DNA from: a virus
Direction: 5' to 3' (one strand)
Length of the DNA: 64,000 nt
IMG/VR virus record: IMGVR_UViG_3300035670_000026
Location: 1-64,000 of that record
The first letter of the stretch is position 1; every line of letters begins with the position of its first letter. The translations under genes and the position numbers were made by a program. Below the pieces are notes generated by a model. The model was not told where the DNA came from, ran no database searches, and saw only the letters and a list, made by a program, of their open reading frames with translations. Shown here one piece after another: positions 19,848 to 29,638 of the stretch.

Positions 19848-22800
19848 TGTCTGAAATAGTTAACATAATCCCTATCAACCCAACTAATTTTGAGTTACAG
19901 GAATATTCTGTAGATGATACTTCTCTCATTACAAATGTTGAGGTTCAAACATCATTCAACCCATCTACAGATAAAATAGAATATTTTGTTTATGATTTAA
20001 ATCAAAATCTTCTTTATAGTAATGTTAATGGGTATAGAGGTTACAGTTTAATAGATAATAATTTAGTTTTAGATCCGGAAACAGACCTAAAAAATTCAGG
20101 ATTTACTGAAGGACAATATAATACATTATATAATTTTGTTAGTCCAAAATTAGCATCTAGTCCTTTATTTCCTTATTTTATATCTCAAATTAGTACTGAT
20201 AGAACAGAGATAAGATTAGATACTACTTCAATCCCAAATGAACTAGTAATTACTTCTTCTTTAGAATTAACTACTAATATACAAAATTCAACCGGAAGTT
20301 ACTATGATTTTTATTTAGATTTTGGTGATAATCAACTTGTAATTGCTAATAATATTTTATTAGATACTTCAAGTATTGATAATCCAACAGTATTAATTAA
20401 ATTATATGAAGCTTTACCAATCCAATTTGATATAAATTCTCAAGTTTGGGTTGTAACACAAGTTGCGAATCCTGTAGCATACAATATTAATATTACTCAA
20501 ATATTTGATTTAGTTGATGAAACTATTAAATTAAAGGGACCTAATTTAAATATTAGTATTAAGGATCAAATTAATAATTCAACAGATTATAGTAATTTAT
20601 CTCAATTAGATTCAACTAACCAATCACAAGGTTCAGGAAGCTTACAGTACCAATTAAACAGTATGCTTGCTCAAACAGGTGTTGAGATAAATGTTGATTA
20701 TTCTGATTATACTAATTTTATTCACTTCTCCTCAGCTCAAACTCGCTTAGAGAATTTTTATTATAAATTAGCTTTAATTGAAACATATCAAGCTAGTTCT
20801 AGTATTGCGGTTGCTGCTCCTACAAACTATTATGTTTCCTCTAGTAATATAATTTGGCAAGCTAAAATTAATGAAATTATTACGGGATTTGATGATTATG
20901 AATATTACCTTTACTTTGATTCAGGTTCAACATCTTGGCCCAAAACAAATACAACACCACCTTATATAAATGATACTACAACTTCGGTTGCTGGTTTAGC
21001 GTGGTTTGCTTCTCAATCTTTAGTAGCAGAAGAATATGATTTAGAAAATAATAATGCTCTTACTAAAGCAATTCCAGGATACCTTTTAGATGATCCTGAA
21101 AATACCCAATATGAGTTATTTATAGAAATGATTGGTCAATATTTTGATACAGTATTTTTATATACTCAAGATGTTACCAACAAATATAATGCTGATAACC
21201 GTGTAAATTATGGTGTATCAAAAGATGTAGTTGCTGATATATTAAGAGATATGGGTATTAAAATATACCAAAACAACTTCTCTACAAACGATTTATACTC
21301 AGCACTTTTAGGATTTACACCCTCAGGCAGTTTATATAATTTACCTTATACGACGGGCTCATTGCCAACTCCTACGGGATATGAATATATAAACACGTAT
21401 ATAACCTCATCAGCTACGGGTTCATTGGTACCGACCGAAGACATAAATGCTGAAATATATAAACGTATTTATTCAAATTTACCATATCTTTTAAAGAAAA
21501 AAGGTACTACAGCAGGGTTAAAAGCTCTTGTTACTCTTTATGGTATTCCCGATACTATTTTACAAGTAAATGAATTTGGTGGTCAAAATAAGCTTGATGA
21601 AAATGACTATGATCTTTGGTTTGACCAATTTAATTATGCGTTTGATACTCAAGGTACTAATTATGTATCTTCTTCATTTGTATCTAATAATTCTTGGTCA
21701 CCACCAGATGGTATTCCTGCTTCTGTAGAATTTAGATTTAAAACTAGAGGATTACCTACTAGTTCTTTATATTATTCTCAAAGTTTATGGTCAACAGATG
21801 AGGGATCCTTATTACAATTAAGATATACAGGATCAGGATTAACAAGTGGATCATACTCAGGTTCAATACCTAATCCATATAATCAATTTGCATTATTAGA
21901 ATTAATTCCGGATACTACTGATCTTACTACATCCGCAAGTTTATATTTACCATTCTTTGATGGAGAATGGTGGTCTGTATTAATTAACCGATCAGCTAGT
22001 AATTTTACTTTATATGCTGGTAATAAAAATTATTTAGGAACAGATGCTAATTATACATCTTATTTAGAATCATCTTCGATAACAGGATATGCAATACCAT
22101 GGACTCAAGCTCTTATAGCTTATCTAGGTTCAGGATCATTTGGACAAATATTCTCAGGTTCATTTCAAGAATATAGATTCTACAGTGAACCATTAACTAC
22201 AGAACCATTTAGAGATTATGTAATGTATCCTTATTCGATTGATTCGAATGGAGTAAATACATCACCAGATACTTTAATATTCAGAGCATCTTTAGGAGGC
22301 GAATTATACACTAGTTCAGTATCAATACATCCTAAAATTACAGGATCTTGGGTTACAACACAATCATTTACTAGTGATAGTAATTTTAGTTTTAACTCTA
22401 CTCCTATATTTGTTAACAACAGAGAATTAGTTTACCCAAATCAGTTCCCTGCAGGTATTAAAAACAGAGTATCTAATAAAATTAGACAACAAAACGAAGT
22501 TTTACCATATAGCGGAAGTAAAGAAACAAATTTACCACAAAATACAGCTCTATCTCCATTCATTTCAGTACAACAAGATGTACCTGAAAGTGGTTCATAT
22601 ACTCCAAACATTGATTATGTTGAGGTAGCATTTTCCCCTCAAAATGAAATTAATAATGATATTGCGGGTCAATTAGGATATTTTAATATTGGAGAATATA
22701 TTGGTGACCCTCGTTTAGTATCTTCCTCAGCAGAAACATATCCTGCTTTAGATGCTTTGAGAGATTATTATTTTGAAAAATACACAGAAAATTATAACAT

Positions 22801-24823
22801 TTGGGATTATATAAGACTTATTAAATATTTTGATAACTCTTTATTTAAAATGATTCAAGATTTTGTTCCTGCGAGAACAAACCTTGCTTCTGGTGTTGTA
22901 ATTAAACAAACAACTTTAGAAAGAAATAAATATCCTGTTCCACAACTTGATACTTACACAACTTCTTCTTATTATAGTGGTAGTGGATGGGATACACCAA
23001 CAGCAACCCAAGATATTTTATTTACGGGTTCTATAGAAATGTATACAACAACAGGTTCTACAGGAGGTACAACACCTGACTTAGTTCCTGATTATGCTTT
23101 TAGAGCTGTAACATCGAGTGATGGTCAAACATATTTAGCTGAATACGGTACTCCTTTAAACCCAATGTTAAACTTAACCCAAAGTTGGTTAGGTAGTACA
23201 CCTTCTATAAGCGGTTCAGTACCATTTACTCAAAGCACAGCTATTGAATTTTTTAATGGTGAATTTAGTGGTTCAAATTTAGTAGTAACTGATGGTGAGT
23301 TAAATAATTGTAATGTAGAAATAATTGAAGTTTATACTACTGCTTCTCTTTTTACAGGTGTAAATCCTAACACAGCAACTAATTTTTATTTTACTGATTA
23401 TGATTTAAATTTTGATAAAACTTATTATTTTTCATTTACAGTAACTGAGACAAATGGTTTTGCTCCTGGATTTTTAAGATTATTAAACGCTGGTAGACCT
23501 ACAGATATTCTGTATAATAGTCCCCAAATAGCTGCTGGAGGTACTTTAATAGTAGAATATTTACAATTAAATGGAATTATTTCTCCTCTTACTTTTTTTG
23601 CAGCAGGACCATCTGCTATAAGCTTTGATATTACTAACTTTACTATTTATGAAGCTTACATTGAACCCGATTGTTTAGTAATAGAAAATAATGCTGTTAT
23701 AGGAAGACCAAACGCTAAATTATTTGATGTTGATTTTTCTTCAAATGCCATTACAGCAGTAAACGAACAAAATATTATAAGTGCTTCTAGAGGCACAGGT
23801 AGTGCTACACCAGCATCGGTACCTGAATCAAACTACACTATGCTAAGAAGTGCTAATCCAAGATATTTTGGAAGTGAAAATACTTCTCCTGCTATTAATG
23901 TAGGAACAGGAAGTACTTTACCTGCAGTTGAACAACTTGGAAAATTTGCTTTAGTATATAAAGGAGCCGAAAGATCAGATAATTTAGTTCCAAATAATAC
24001 ATTATTATTTAATATTACTGTTGGGGTAGATGAAAATAGTAATATATATCAACCACAAACTTCAAGTGTTTATGAATGGAGTTCTAAAAACTTATTCGGA
24101 AAAGATAATATTATTAAAATTACAGTACAAAATTCAGCATCTGTATCTCAAACAACATTAACTGCTCTTCAAGGAGAACAAACAGTTTTCTCACTTTTTG
24201 AATTCCCAAATTCTTACTTAACCACAACCTCAGCCTCAGCATACAATATATTTGAATATCCAAATGCTATTACTGGATCTATATATTTAGCAGTTAATAC
24301 TACCTTTGGATTTTCAGCCATTGTTAACGCTCCTTATTGGGCCACATCTTCATTCAGTCCTTTTGTTATAACATCATCAACAACGGGTGGTGCATTAGGA
24401 GAATATTTAAATTTAGCAATATCAGGAGCTGATATAGTTCAATATGGTGCTAGTACATCTCCACCACAAAGAGCAGGATTAAATGATCCTATAGATGGTA
24501 TTCTTCCAAGAGTAGGAGATATATTTTATCACCCTAATGTTTTAACTCCATTTACAGTAACTTCTGTAGGAGTTAATGGGGGAGCTTTTGAAGTAGGATT
24601 CGACCAAGCAATTCCTGTAGGTAGTGATACTGCGGCTGAATTAAATAAATTTATATTTATAAGAAACTACCAAAACTTAAATAGAATTAGTATATATTCT
24701 GATATTACAGATGTAACCCCACAAGTAGGATCAGGAGTTATATTTACTCAAAAAGAAACACAAACATTTATTGATAATTTTAGTACAATAACATCAAACC
24801 TTATATCGAAAAATTTACTTTAA
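19847..24823 (+). CDS. Giant baseplate wedge/fibre protein (gpI-like plus LamG-like domains)
   Basis: 1658 residues, the longest gene here. Around residues 536-580, EIYKRIYSNLPYLLKKKGTT followed by AGLKALVTLYGIPDTILQVN matches the core of tail protein I / gp7-type wedge proteins (R-x-x-x-x-N-L-P-x-L-L-K-x-K-G-T). Residues about 625-795 have the pattern of a concanavalin/LamG-like jelly roll (VEFRFKTRGL, DGEWWSVLINRS, FQEYRFYSEPL). The rest is beta-rich, Ser/Thr-rich repeats with AGSGS-like turns. It likely combines T4 gp7 (wedge) with receptor-binding or decoration modules. Late in the baseplate operon; followed by a late-type motif. Confidence 0.7.
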   Translation: MSEIVNIIPINPTNFELQEYSVDDTSLITNVEVQTSFNPSTDKIEYFVYDLNQNLLYSNVNGYRGYSLIDNNLVLDPETDLKNSGFTEGQYNTLYNFVSPKLASSPLFPYFISQISTDRTEIRLDTTSIPNELVITSSLELTTNIQNSTGSYYDFYLDFGDNQLVIANNILLDTSSIDNPTVLIKLYEALPIQFDINSQVWVVTQVANPVAYNINITQIFDLVDETIKLKGPNLNISIKDQINNSTDYSNLSQLDSTNQSQGSGSLQYQLNSMLAQTGVEINVDYSDYTNFIHFSSAQTRLENFYYKLALIETYQASSSIAVAAPTNYYVSSSNIIWQAKINEIITGFDDYEYYLYFDSGSTSWPKTNTTPPYINDTTTSVAGLAWFASQSLVAEEYDLENNNALTKAIPGYLLDDPENTQYELFIEMIGQYFDTVFLYTQDVTNKYNADNRVNYGVSKDVVADILRDMGIKIYQNNFSTNDLYSALLGFTPSGSLYNLPYTTGSLPTPTGYEYINTYITSSATGSLVPTEDINAEIYKRIYSNLPYLLKKKGTTAGLKALVTLYGIPDTILQVNEFGGQNKLDENDYDLWFDQFNYAFDTQGTNYVSSSFVSNNSWSPPDGIPASVEFRFKTRGLPTSSLYYSQSLWSTDEGSLLQLRYTGSGLTSGSYSGSIPNPYNQFALLELIPDTTDLTTSASLYLPFFDGEWWSVLINRSASNFTLYAGNKNYLGTDANYTSYLESSSITGYAIPWTQALIAYLGSGSFGQIFSGSFQEYRFYSEPLTTEPFRDYVMYPYSIDSNGVNTSPDTLIFRASLGGELYTSSVSIHPKITGSWVTTQSFTSDSNFSFNSTPIFVNNRELVYPNQFPAGIKNRVSNKIRQQNEVLPYSGSKETNLPQNTALSPFISVQQDVPESGSYTPNIDYVEVAFSPQNEINNDIAGQLGYFNIGEYIGDPRLVSSSAETYPALDALRDYYFEKYTENYNIWDYIRLIKYFDNSLFKMIQDFVPARTNLASGVVIKQTTLERNKYPVPQLDTYTTSSYYSGSGWDTPTATQDILFTGSIEMYTTTGSTGGTTPDLVPDYAFRAVTSSDGQTYLAEYGTPLNPMLNLTQSWLGSTPSISGSVPFTQSTAIEFFNGEFSGSNLVVTDGELNNCNVEIIEVYTTASLFTGVNPNTATNFYFTDYDLNFDKTYYFSFTVTETNGFAPGFLRLLNAGRPTDILYNSPQIAAGGTLIVEYLQLNGIISPLTFFAAGPSAISFDITNFTIYEAYIEPDCLVIENNAVIGRPNAKLFDVDFSSNAITAVNEQNIISASRGTGSATPASVPESNYTMLRSANPRYFGSENTSPAINVGTGSTLPAVEQLGKFALVYKGAERSDNLVPNNTLLFNITVGVDENSNIYQPQTSSVYEWSSKNLFGKDNIIKITVQNSASVSQTTLTALQGEQTVFSLFEFPNSYLTTTSASAYNIFEYPNAITGSIYLAVNTTFGFSAIVNAPYWATSSFSPFVITSSTTGGALGEYLNLAISGADIVQYGASTSPPQRAGLNDPIDGILPRVGDIFYHPNVLTPFTVTSVGVNGGAFEVGFDQAIPVGSDTAAELNKFIFIRNYQNLNRISIYSDITDVTPQVGSGVIFTQKETQTFIDNFSTITSNLISKNLL

Positions 24824-24825
24824 CA

Positions 24826-24833
24826 TATTTATA
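24826..24833 (+). promoter_or_regulatory. TATTTATA late-type motif
   Basis: Within AACATATTTATAACATA, 21 nt before the next gene. Confidence 0.55.
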
Positions 24834-24854
24834 ACATATAACAAAAAATAAAAC

Positions 24855-25517
24855 ATGGGATATTTAAATAACTCAGTAGTAACAGTAGATGCAATTTTAA
24901 CCGATACCGGTCGTCAATTAATGGCACAAAATGAGGGTCAATTTAGAATTACCCAATTTGCCTTAGCTGACGACGAAATTGATTATACACTTTATAATCC
25001 AAACCACCCATCAGGTTCTGCATACTATGGTCAAGCAATTCAAAACATGCCTTTGTTGGAGGCCTTTCCTCAATCAACACAGGTAATGAAATATAAATTA
25101 GTTACTTTACCTCGTGGAACAGCTAAAATGCCAATTCTTGATTTAGGTTATAGTGCTATTATTATTAAACAAGGGGCTTCATTAGCAATTACACCCCAAA
25201 CATTAAATTACTTAGGTGGTAACACATTCGAAACAGCTGGATACACAGCAACAATTTCTGATGTTCGTTTATTTAGTACATTTGAAGGTGTAGGTATCGA
25301 TACCCCAGCAGTTCAAGCTCTTAATTTAGCCAATACAACTCAAACATTAGGTACCTCAGTATCAAAAACAGTAGTAGGTACTACAATTAACTTAAGAGCA
25401 ACTACAGTTAATACATTATTCGGTTCAAATACTCAATTACAAGCTACATTAACTGTAGAAGGTAGAGACTCCGGAGCTCGTTTAACTATTCCCGTAACAG
25501 TAACAAAAGTATCTTAA
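24855..25517 (+). CDS. Conserved virion protein, unknown
   Basis: 220 residues. It opens MGYLNNSVVTVDAILTDTGR, followed by QLMAQNEGQFRITQFALADD; this N-terminal pattern (L-T-D-x-G-R-x-x-M, then F-x-I-x-x-F-A-L-A-D-D-E-I-D-Y) recurs in structural proteins next to tail fibres in T4-like marine phages. The second half is a beta-rich Ig-like module ending LTIPVTVTKVS. Probably part of the tail-fibre attachment apparatus. Confidence 0.65.
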   Translation: MGYLNNSVVTVDAILTDTGRQLMAQNEGQFRITQFALADDEIDYTLYNPNHPSGSAYYGQAIQNMPLLEAFPQSTQVMKYKLVTLPRGTAKMPILDLGYSAIIIKQGASLAITPQTLNYLGGNTFETAGYTATISDVRLFSTFEGVGIDTPAVQALNLANTTQTLGTSVSKTVVGTTINLRATTVNTLFGSNTQLQATLTVEGRDSGARLTIPVTVTKVS

Positions 25518-25527
25518 TATATAGACT

Positions 25528-26589
25528 ATGTCATTTACAAGATTAGAAGCAGACGATTTTGTGGTAAGTACAGATGCAGTGTCATCAACCTTATTCTCAA
25601 ATGATGCTCCCTCATTAACAACAGCATTCACCTCCTCAGCCCAACAAGCGGGTTCATCAGGAGATTTTTATTTAAATGTATTTAATACTGCTGCTACTTC
25701 TTCAATTCAATTTGCAATTGCCTATGGAAATTCCGCAGGTAGTGGTAGTGCAGTTTATAACGCTGCTGTTGATGGAAAAACACCTACATCAACCGTTTAT
25801 GGACAATGGCAAGATTTAGTGATTGGAGATGAAAATACAAACTTTACTTTTGGAGCTATTACTTCTTCTGAATTTTTTGCTATGACTTTTGAAAGAGCTA
25901 GATATAAAGATGCTTTATTCTTAGGTTCACTTTCATTAACATTATCTGGTTCATCAGGTTCAATTACTTTAACAGATAATAGTAATTATGTAACATCAGT
26001 CCAATTTACTGAAGCTGGAAGAGTATTCCAATTAATTACTGGTTCATTTGGTACTAGAGCAACTATTACCTCAAGAAATACTACAGATGGTTATTCAGCT
26101 AACTCAGGATCTTATGGTTGGTTACTACCAGACATTGGAGCTATTATTTTAAACCCCCTAGCATTAGCGGATTTTGCAACAAGTGGTGGTATTGGATTGA
26201 GCTATAGTGGCTCAGCATTTTCAGGTTCAGCTAATTATATTAGTACTACAAATGCTAATTCATCATTGTTTAGAGCAATTAGTGGTTCAATTGTAGCTGC
26301 AGGTACTACTAACGATTTTTATATTAATTCACAAGAATCTATTACTTCAGATTTTATCTTTGTAAGACCTAGAAGCTCAGCTTATAACTACTCAGAAAAC
26401 CCATCGTTTATTTCTGGTTCAACTGGTGAAGTATTATATAGTGATTTTATTAATAACCCACAGACTTATATTACAACTATAGGCCTTTATAATGATACAA
26501 ATCAATTGTTAGCTGTAGCTAAATTATCAAGACCTTTACCAAAAGATTTTACAACAGAAGCTTTAATTAGAATTAAGCTAGATTTCTAA
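25528..26589 (+). CDS. Tail-fibre/receptor-associated protein, paralogue A
   Basis: 353 residues, Ser/Gly/Thr-rich and beta-rich. Its last 55 residues (SGSTGEVLYSDFINNPQTYI, TTIGLYNDTNQLLAVAKLSR, then PLP) are clearly similar to the end of the following gene. The N-terminal parts (TRLEADDFVVSTDAVSST) and middles differ, as in fibre genes that keep an attachment domain and vary the rest. Follows the previous gene after 10 bp. Confidence 0.65.
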   Translation: MSFTRLEADDFVVSTDAVSSTLFSNDAPSLTTAFTSSAQQAGSSGDFYLNVFNTAATSSIQFAIAYGNSAGSGSAVYNAAVDGKTPTSTVYGQWQDLVIGDENTNFTFGAITSSEFFAMTFERARYKDALFLGSLSLTLSGSSGSITLTDNSNYVTSVQFTEAGRVFQLITGSFGTRATITSRNTTDGYSANSGSYGWLLPDIGAIILNPLALADFATSGGIGLSYSGSAFSGSANYISTTNANSSLFRAISGSIVAAGTTNDFYINSQESITSDFIFVRPRSSAYNYSENPSFISGSTGEVLYSDFINNPQTYITTIGLYNDTNQLLAVAKLSRPLPKDFTTEALIRIKLDF

Positions 26590-26594
26590 AATGA

Positions 26595-27566
26595 ATGAGC
26601 GCATACAAACAATTTCTAGCAGCAGATATTACGGTTATACCGTTTGAAGTAAATAAGTCATTCTCTTATAAAGGAAATGAACTTACTACTTCTGATGTTA
26701 GTATTGATAGATATTTAGGTTTAAATACAAGTTCATTATTTAACCCTGCTACTGATCCTACAACCGGTACAGTATATACTCAATACCAAAGATTAGTATA
26801 TGATTCTATTAAAGAATTATATTATTCAAATTATTTAAGTTCTAGTTACGGAAGTCCTGCAACTACACAAAGTTTAGTACCTGGAAACAATGTCGAGGGA
26901 AATGCATTTGTAGGGCCTACTGATTCAAGTGGAAGATATTTTAATTATAATCAAACAACATTAACCTTTGAGAAATTTTTTCCTACGGGTGCGAATGATA
27001 TAATAGGAGTAATATCTATTCCTTCAAGACTTTATGGAAATTATATTCAACCTAAATCATTTGTTTGGTCTGGAATTAGTGGTTCAATTTATGATGATGG
27101 GGAAGGAAACTTAATTTATTCATCTTCAGGTGAAATTTGTGGTCAAATATTTTATCCTCATGGAATTGCTATAATTACAAGTGATTCAAACCCAGGTTTA
27201 GATGGTTATGGATTTGCTACTTATGGTACTTCATCTTATGGTGTGGGGGATACAGCTGTTATAGAAGCATTTGTTACATCATCAAATGTAACTTGTTCAT
27301 TTTCATCTTCTCTTACAATTTATGAAACTCAATATAAATGTACTGCTAGAGAAAATGAATTTAATTTTAGTTTAAACCCCTCAGCAGTTTCCAGTTCAAC
27401 AGGAGAAGTTTATCCATTTATGACAGGTTCTTATTTTGAACCTTATGTTACAACAGTTGGACTTTACAACGAAAATCAACAACTACTAGCGGTAGGAAAA
27501 TTATCCCAACCTCTCCCTCTTTCATCTACAACAGATACAACAATACTTATAAACATAGATAGATAA
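26595..27566 (+). CDS. Tail-fibre/receptor-associated protein, paralogue B
   Basis: 323 residues, a diverged relative of the preceding protein: both end with a T-(T/V)-(I/V)-G-L-Y-N-(D/E)-x-(N/Q)-Q-L-L-A-V-(A/G)-K-L-S-(R/Q)-P-L-P stretch. The start at 26595 (MSAYKQFLAADITVIPFEVN) is in frame; an ATG at 26591 is in another frame. The N-terminus SAYKQFLAADI-x-V-x-P-F resembles virion proteins of marine T4-like phages. Confidence 0.65.
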   Translation: MSAYKQFLAADITVIPFEVNKSFSYKGNELTTSDVSIDRYLGLNTSSLFNPATDPTTGTVYTQYQRLVYDSIKELYYSNYLSSSYGSPATTQSLVPGNNVEGNAFVGPTDSSGRYFNYNQTTLTFEKFFPTGANDIIGVISIPSRLYGNYIQPKSFVWSGISGSIYDDGEGNLIYSSSGEICGQIFYPHGIAIITSDSNPGLDGYGFATYGTSSYGVGDTAVIEAFVTSSNVTCSFSSSLTIYETQYKCTARENEFNFSLNPSAVSSSTGEVYPFMTGSYFEPYVTTVGLYNENQQLLAVGKLSQPLPLSSTTDTTILINIDR

Positions 27567-27570
27567 TATT

Positions 27571-28218
27571 ATGGCGACTTTAAATAATTCAAATATTGTA
27601 AATGGTAATATAATTGAACCAAATGATTTACTTCAATTATATGACGCTTTTAATTACGCCGGAGCATCTACAAAATACGATGTTACTTTAAGTGGTAGTC
27701 TAACAGGAAATGCAACAACAGCAACTACTGCTACTACAGCAACTTCAGCTTCAAATATCACAACAGCTACAACAAGTTCTGGTGTATATTATCCTGTAGT
27801 TGTTAGTGGGGTTGGAACTAAACCTCCAAAATTACTTTCTAATTTTGAATTATCTGGAAGTGTACTAAATAATATCACAGCATCCCGTGCTATTACAGCA
27901 TCATATGCTAATAATTCAATAGTAAGCCAAGTAAATTCTCAGGAATATGATAATGGAGGTATTGTAACTGGTGATTTTAAATTTATTGCTGGTAAAGCAT
28001 TTATGTCCTCAGGTAATGCTACTAGTAGTGCATTTCCTACTTTAACAGGAAAAACATTAGGTATAGATGCTTGGATTACAGCAAATTATCAAATAGGAGC
28101 AATAGCTAATGATATATTAATGATAACAGATATTACTCCAACAGGAGAAATTTTATTTGATGGTTTTGCAGGAAACCCAGCTTCAGCAGAAATAATATTT
28201 ACAGGTATATACATTTAA
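27571..28218 (+). CDS. Tail-fibre-like protein with low-complexity linker
   Basis: 215 residues. N-terminal attachment-like sequence (NIVNGNIIEPNDLLQLYDAF), an Ala/Thr repeat linker (about 50-65, ATTATTATTATSASN) and a C-terminal compact domain. The pattern NG-x-x-I-x-x-x-D-L-x-Q is frequent in phage fibre N-termini, and the ASRAITASYAN segment also fits fibre shafts. Last gene of the tail-fibre block. Confidence 0.62.
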   Translation: MATLNNSNIVNGNIIEPNDLLQLYDAFNYAGASTKYDVTLSGSLTGNATTATTATTATSASNITTATTSSGVYYPVVVSGVGTKPPKLLSNFELSGSVLNNITASRAITASYANNSIVSQVNSQEYDNGGIVTGDFKFIAGKAFMSSGNATSSAFPTLTGKTLGIDAWITANYQIGAIANDILMITDITPTGEILFDGFAGNPASAEIIFTGIYI

Positions 28219-28234
28219 TAAAAAAAAACAATTT

Positions 28235-28696
28235 ATGAAAAATTGGTTATATAAAAATAAGGAGGTTATCTCTATGGAGAATTTACCTCAAAATGCTTTT
28301 GGTTTTATATACGTAACTACACATATACCAAGTGGGATATCGTATATTGGGAAAAAAGCGTTATATCATAACGTTAAACGCAAATTAACAAAAAAAGAAT
28401 TAGCAGAGCAAACCGGCAGAGGTCGCAAACCAACAACTCAAGTTGTTCAAAAAGAAAGCGACTGGAAAACATATTTCGGTTCGGCTAAACCAATTCAAGA
28501 ACTAATCAAATCTGGTAAGCAAGACGAATTAAAACGAGAAATTCTACAAGTAGTCGACAATAAAAAATTGTTAACTTATTATGAGTGTAAATATCTTTTT
28601 ATGATGGGTGTTTTAGAACATCCCGAACTTTATTTTAATGACAATATTTTGGGAAAATTTTTCTCACGTGACTTTGGTTCTCCAAAAGAGGATTAG
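28235..28696 (+). CDS. GIY-YIG-like putative nuclease
   Basis: 153 residues. GFIYVTTHIPSGISYIGKKA (about 22-41) carries the two GIY-YIG elements, followed by a Lys/Arg-rich region and ESDWKTYFGS, then a Glu in LLTYYECKYLF. Related phage proteins are annotated as putative GIY-YIG endonucleases. The first ATG is chosen because the family usually has a short W-x-Y-x-x-K-E leader before GFIY. An internal ATG at 28274 has an AAGGAGG 8 nt upstream, which here also encodes residues. Possible roles are DNA repair or host DNA degradation. Confidence 0.7.
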   Translation: MKNWLYKNKEVISMENLPQNAFGFIYVTTHIPSGISYIGKKALYHNVKRKLTKKELAEQTGRGRKPTTQVVQKESDWKTYFGSAKPIQELIKSGKQDELKREILQVVDNKKLLTYYECKYLFMMGVLEHPELYFNDNILGKFFSRDFGSPKED

Positions 28697-28708
28697 TACA
28701 TTGTCGTT

Positions 28709-29638
28709 ATGATAAATCAATCTTTAGTATCACTGGCTAACTCTGTACTTGGTACAGGTAAAGCAACAGCAAGAGGTAACTATGCTTACCACTGCCCGTT
28801 GTGTCACCATCCAAAGCCAAAACTAGAGATTAATATGACCGAAAATACTAAAGGCGAAAACGCTTGGCATTGTTGGGTTTGTGATAAAAAAGGTAAAAAA
28901 TTATATCAATTATTTAAAGCAGTAGAAGTTTCACCTGAAATAATGGCTGAATTAAAAGCTATTGTGAAATATACTGGACCTGAAACAGACGTTAAAATTG
29001 AAGAAAAACTTAAATTGCCTAAAGAATTTCAACCCTTAACTAATATCCAAAAATCAAATATTATTGGAAGGCATGCTTTAGCATATTTAAAATCTCGAGG
29101 TATTACAGAAGAAGATATACTTAAATATGGTATTGGATACTGTGAAACAGGTCGTTATGCTAACATGGTTATTATACCATCCTACGATGTTAAAGGAAAT
29201 ATAAACTACTTTACAGGAAGATCGTTTGAGAAAGAACCATCTGTAAAATATAGAAACCCAACAGTATCTCGTGATATTATTCCATTTGAATTGTTTATCA
29301 ATTGGGATTTACCTTTAATATTGTGTGAGGGTCCATTCGATGCTATTGCTATTAAACGAAACGTTATACCACTTTTAGGTAAAAATATACAATCAAATTT
29401 AATGAAGAAGATTGTTATGTCTTCTGTTGAAAAAATATACATTGCTCTTGACCGTGATGCCCAAAAACAGGCATTAGATTTCTGTGAAAAACTTATGAAT
29501 GAAGGTAAAGAAGTATATTTAGTAGACATGAGAGATAAAGATCCAAGTGAAATGGGGTTCGCTGGCTTCACTAATCTTATACAAGAAACTTACCCCTTAA
29601 CCTTCTCAGGTTTACTTGAGAAAAAACTTTTCCTATGA
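28709..29638 (+). CDS. 61: DNA primase, T4 gp61-like
   Basis: 309 residues. N-terminal zinc-binding domain with Cys29, Cys32, Cys55 and Cys58 (CPLC and CWVC), then a TOPRIM domain: Glu207 in LILCEGPFDAIAI (204-215) and the acidic pair in IALDRDAQ (245-252). This is the DnaG-type primase arrangement. It makes RNA primers for lagging-strand synthesis; the partner helicase is not in the window. Overlaps the next gene by four bases. Confidence 0.88.
   Translation: MINQSLVSLANSVLGTGKATARGNYAYHCPLCHHPKPKLEINMTENTKGENAWHCWVCDKKGKKLYQLFKAVEVSPEIMAELKAIVKYTGPETDVKIEEKLKLPKEFQPLTNIQKSNIIGRHALAYLKSRGITEEDILKYGIGYCETGRYANMVIIPSYDVKGNINYFTGRSFEKEPSVKYRNPTVSRDIIPFELFINWDLPLILCEGPFDAIAIKRNVIPLLGKNIQSNLMKKIVMSSVEKIYIALDRDAQKQALDFCEKLMNEGKEVYLVDMRDKDPSEMGFAGFTNLIQETYPLTFSGLLEKKLFL

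Noticed and set aside
28274-28696. Start of the GIY-YIG-like gene at the internal ATG with a perfect AAGGAGG
   Set aside because: The N-terminal residues upstream resemble related phage proteins, so the Shine-Dalgarno match is probably a chance effect of the codons.
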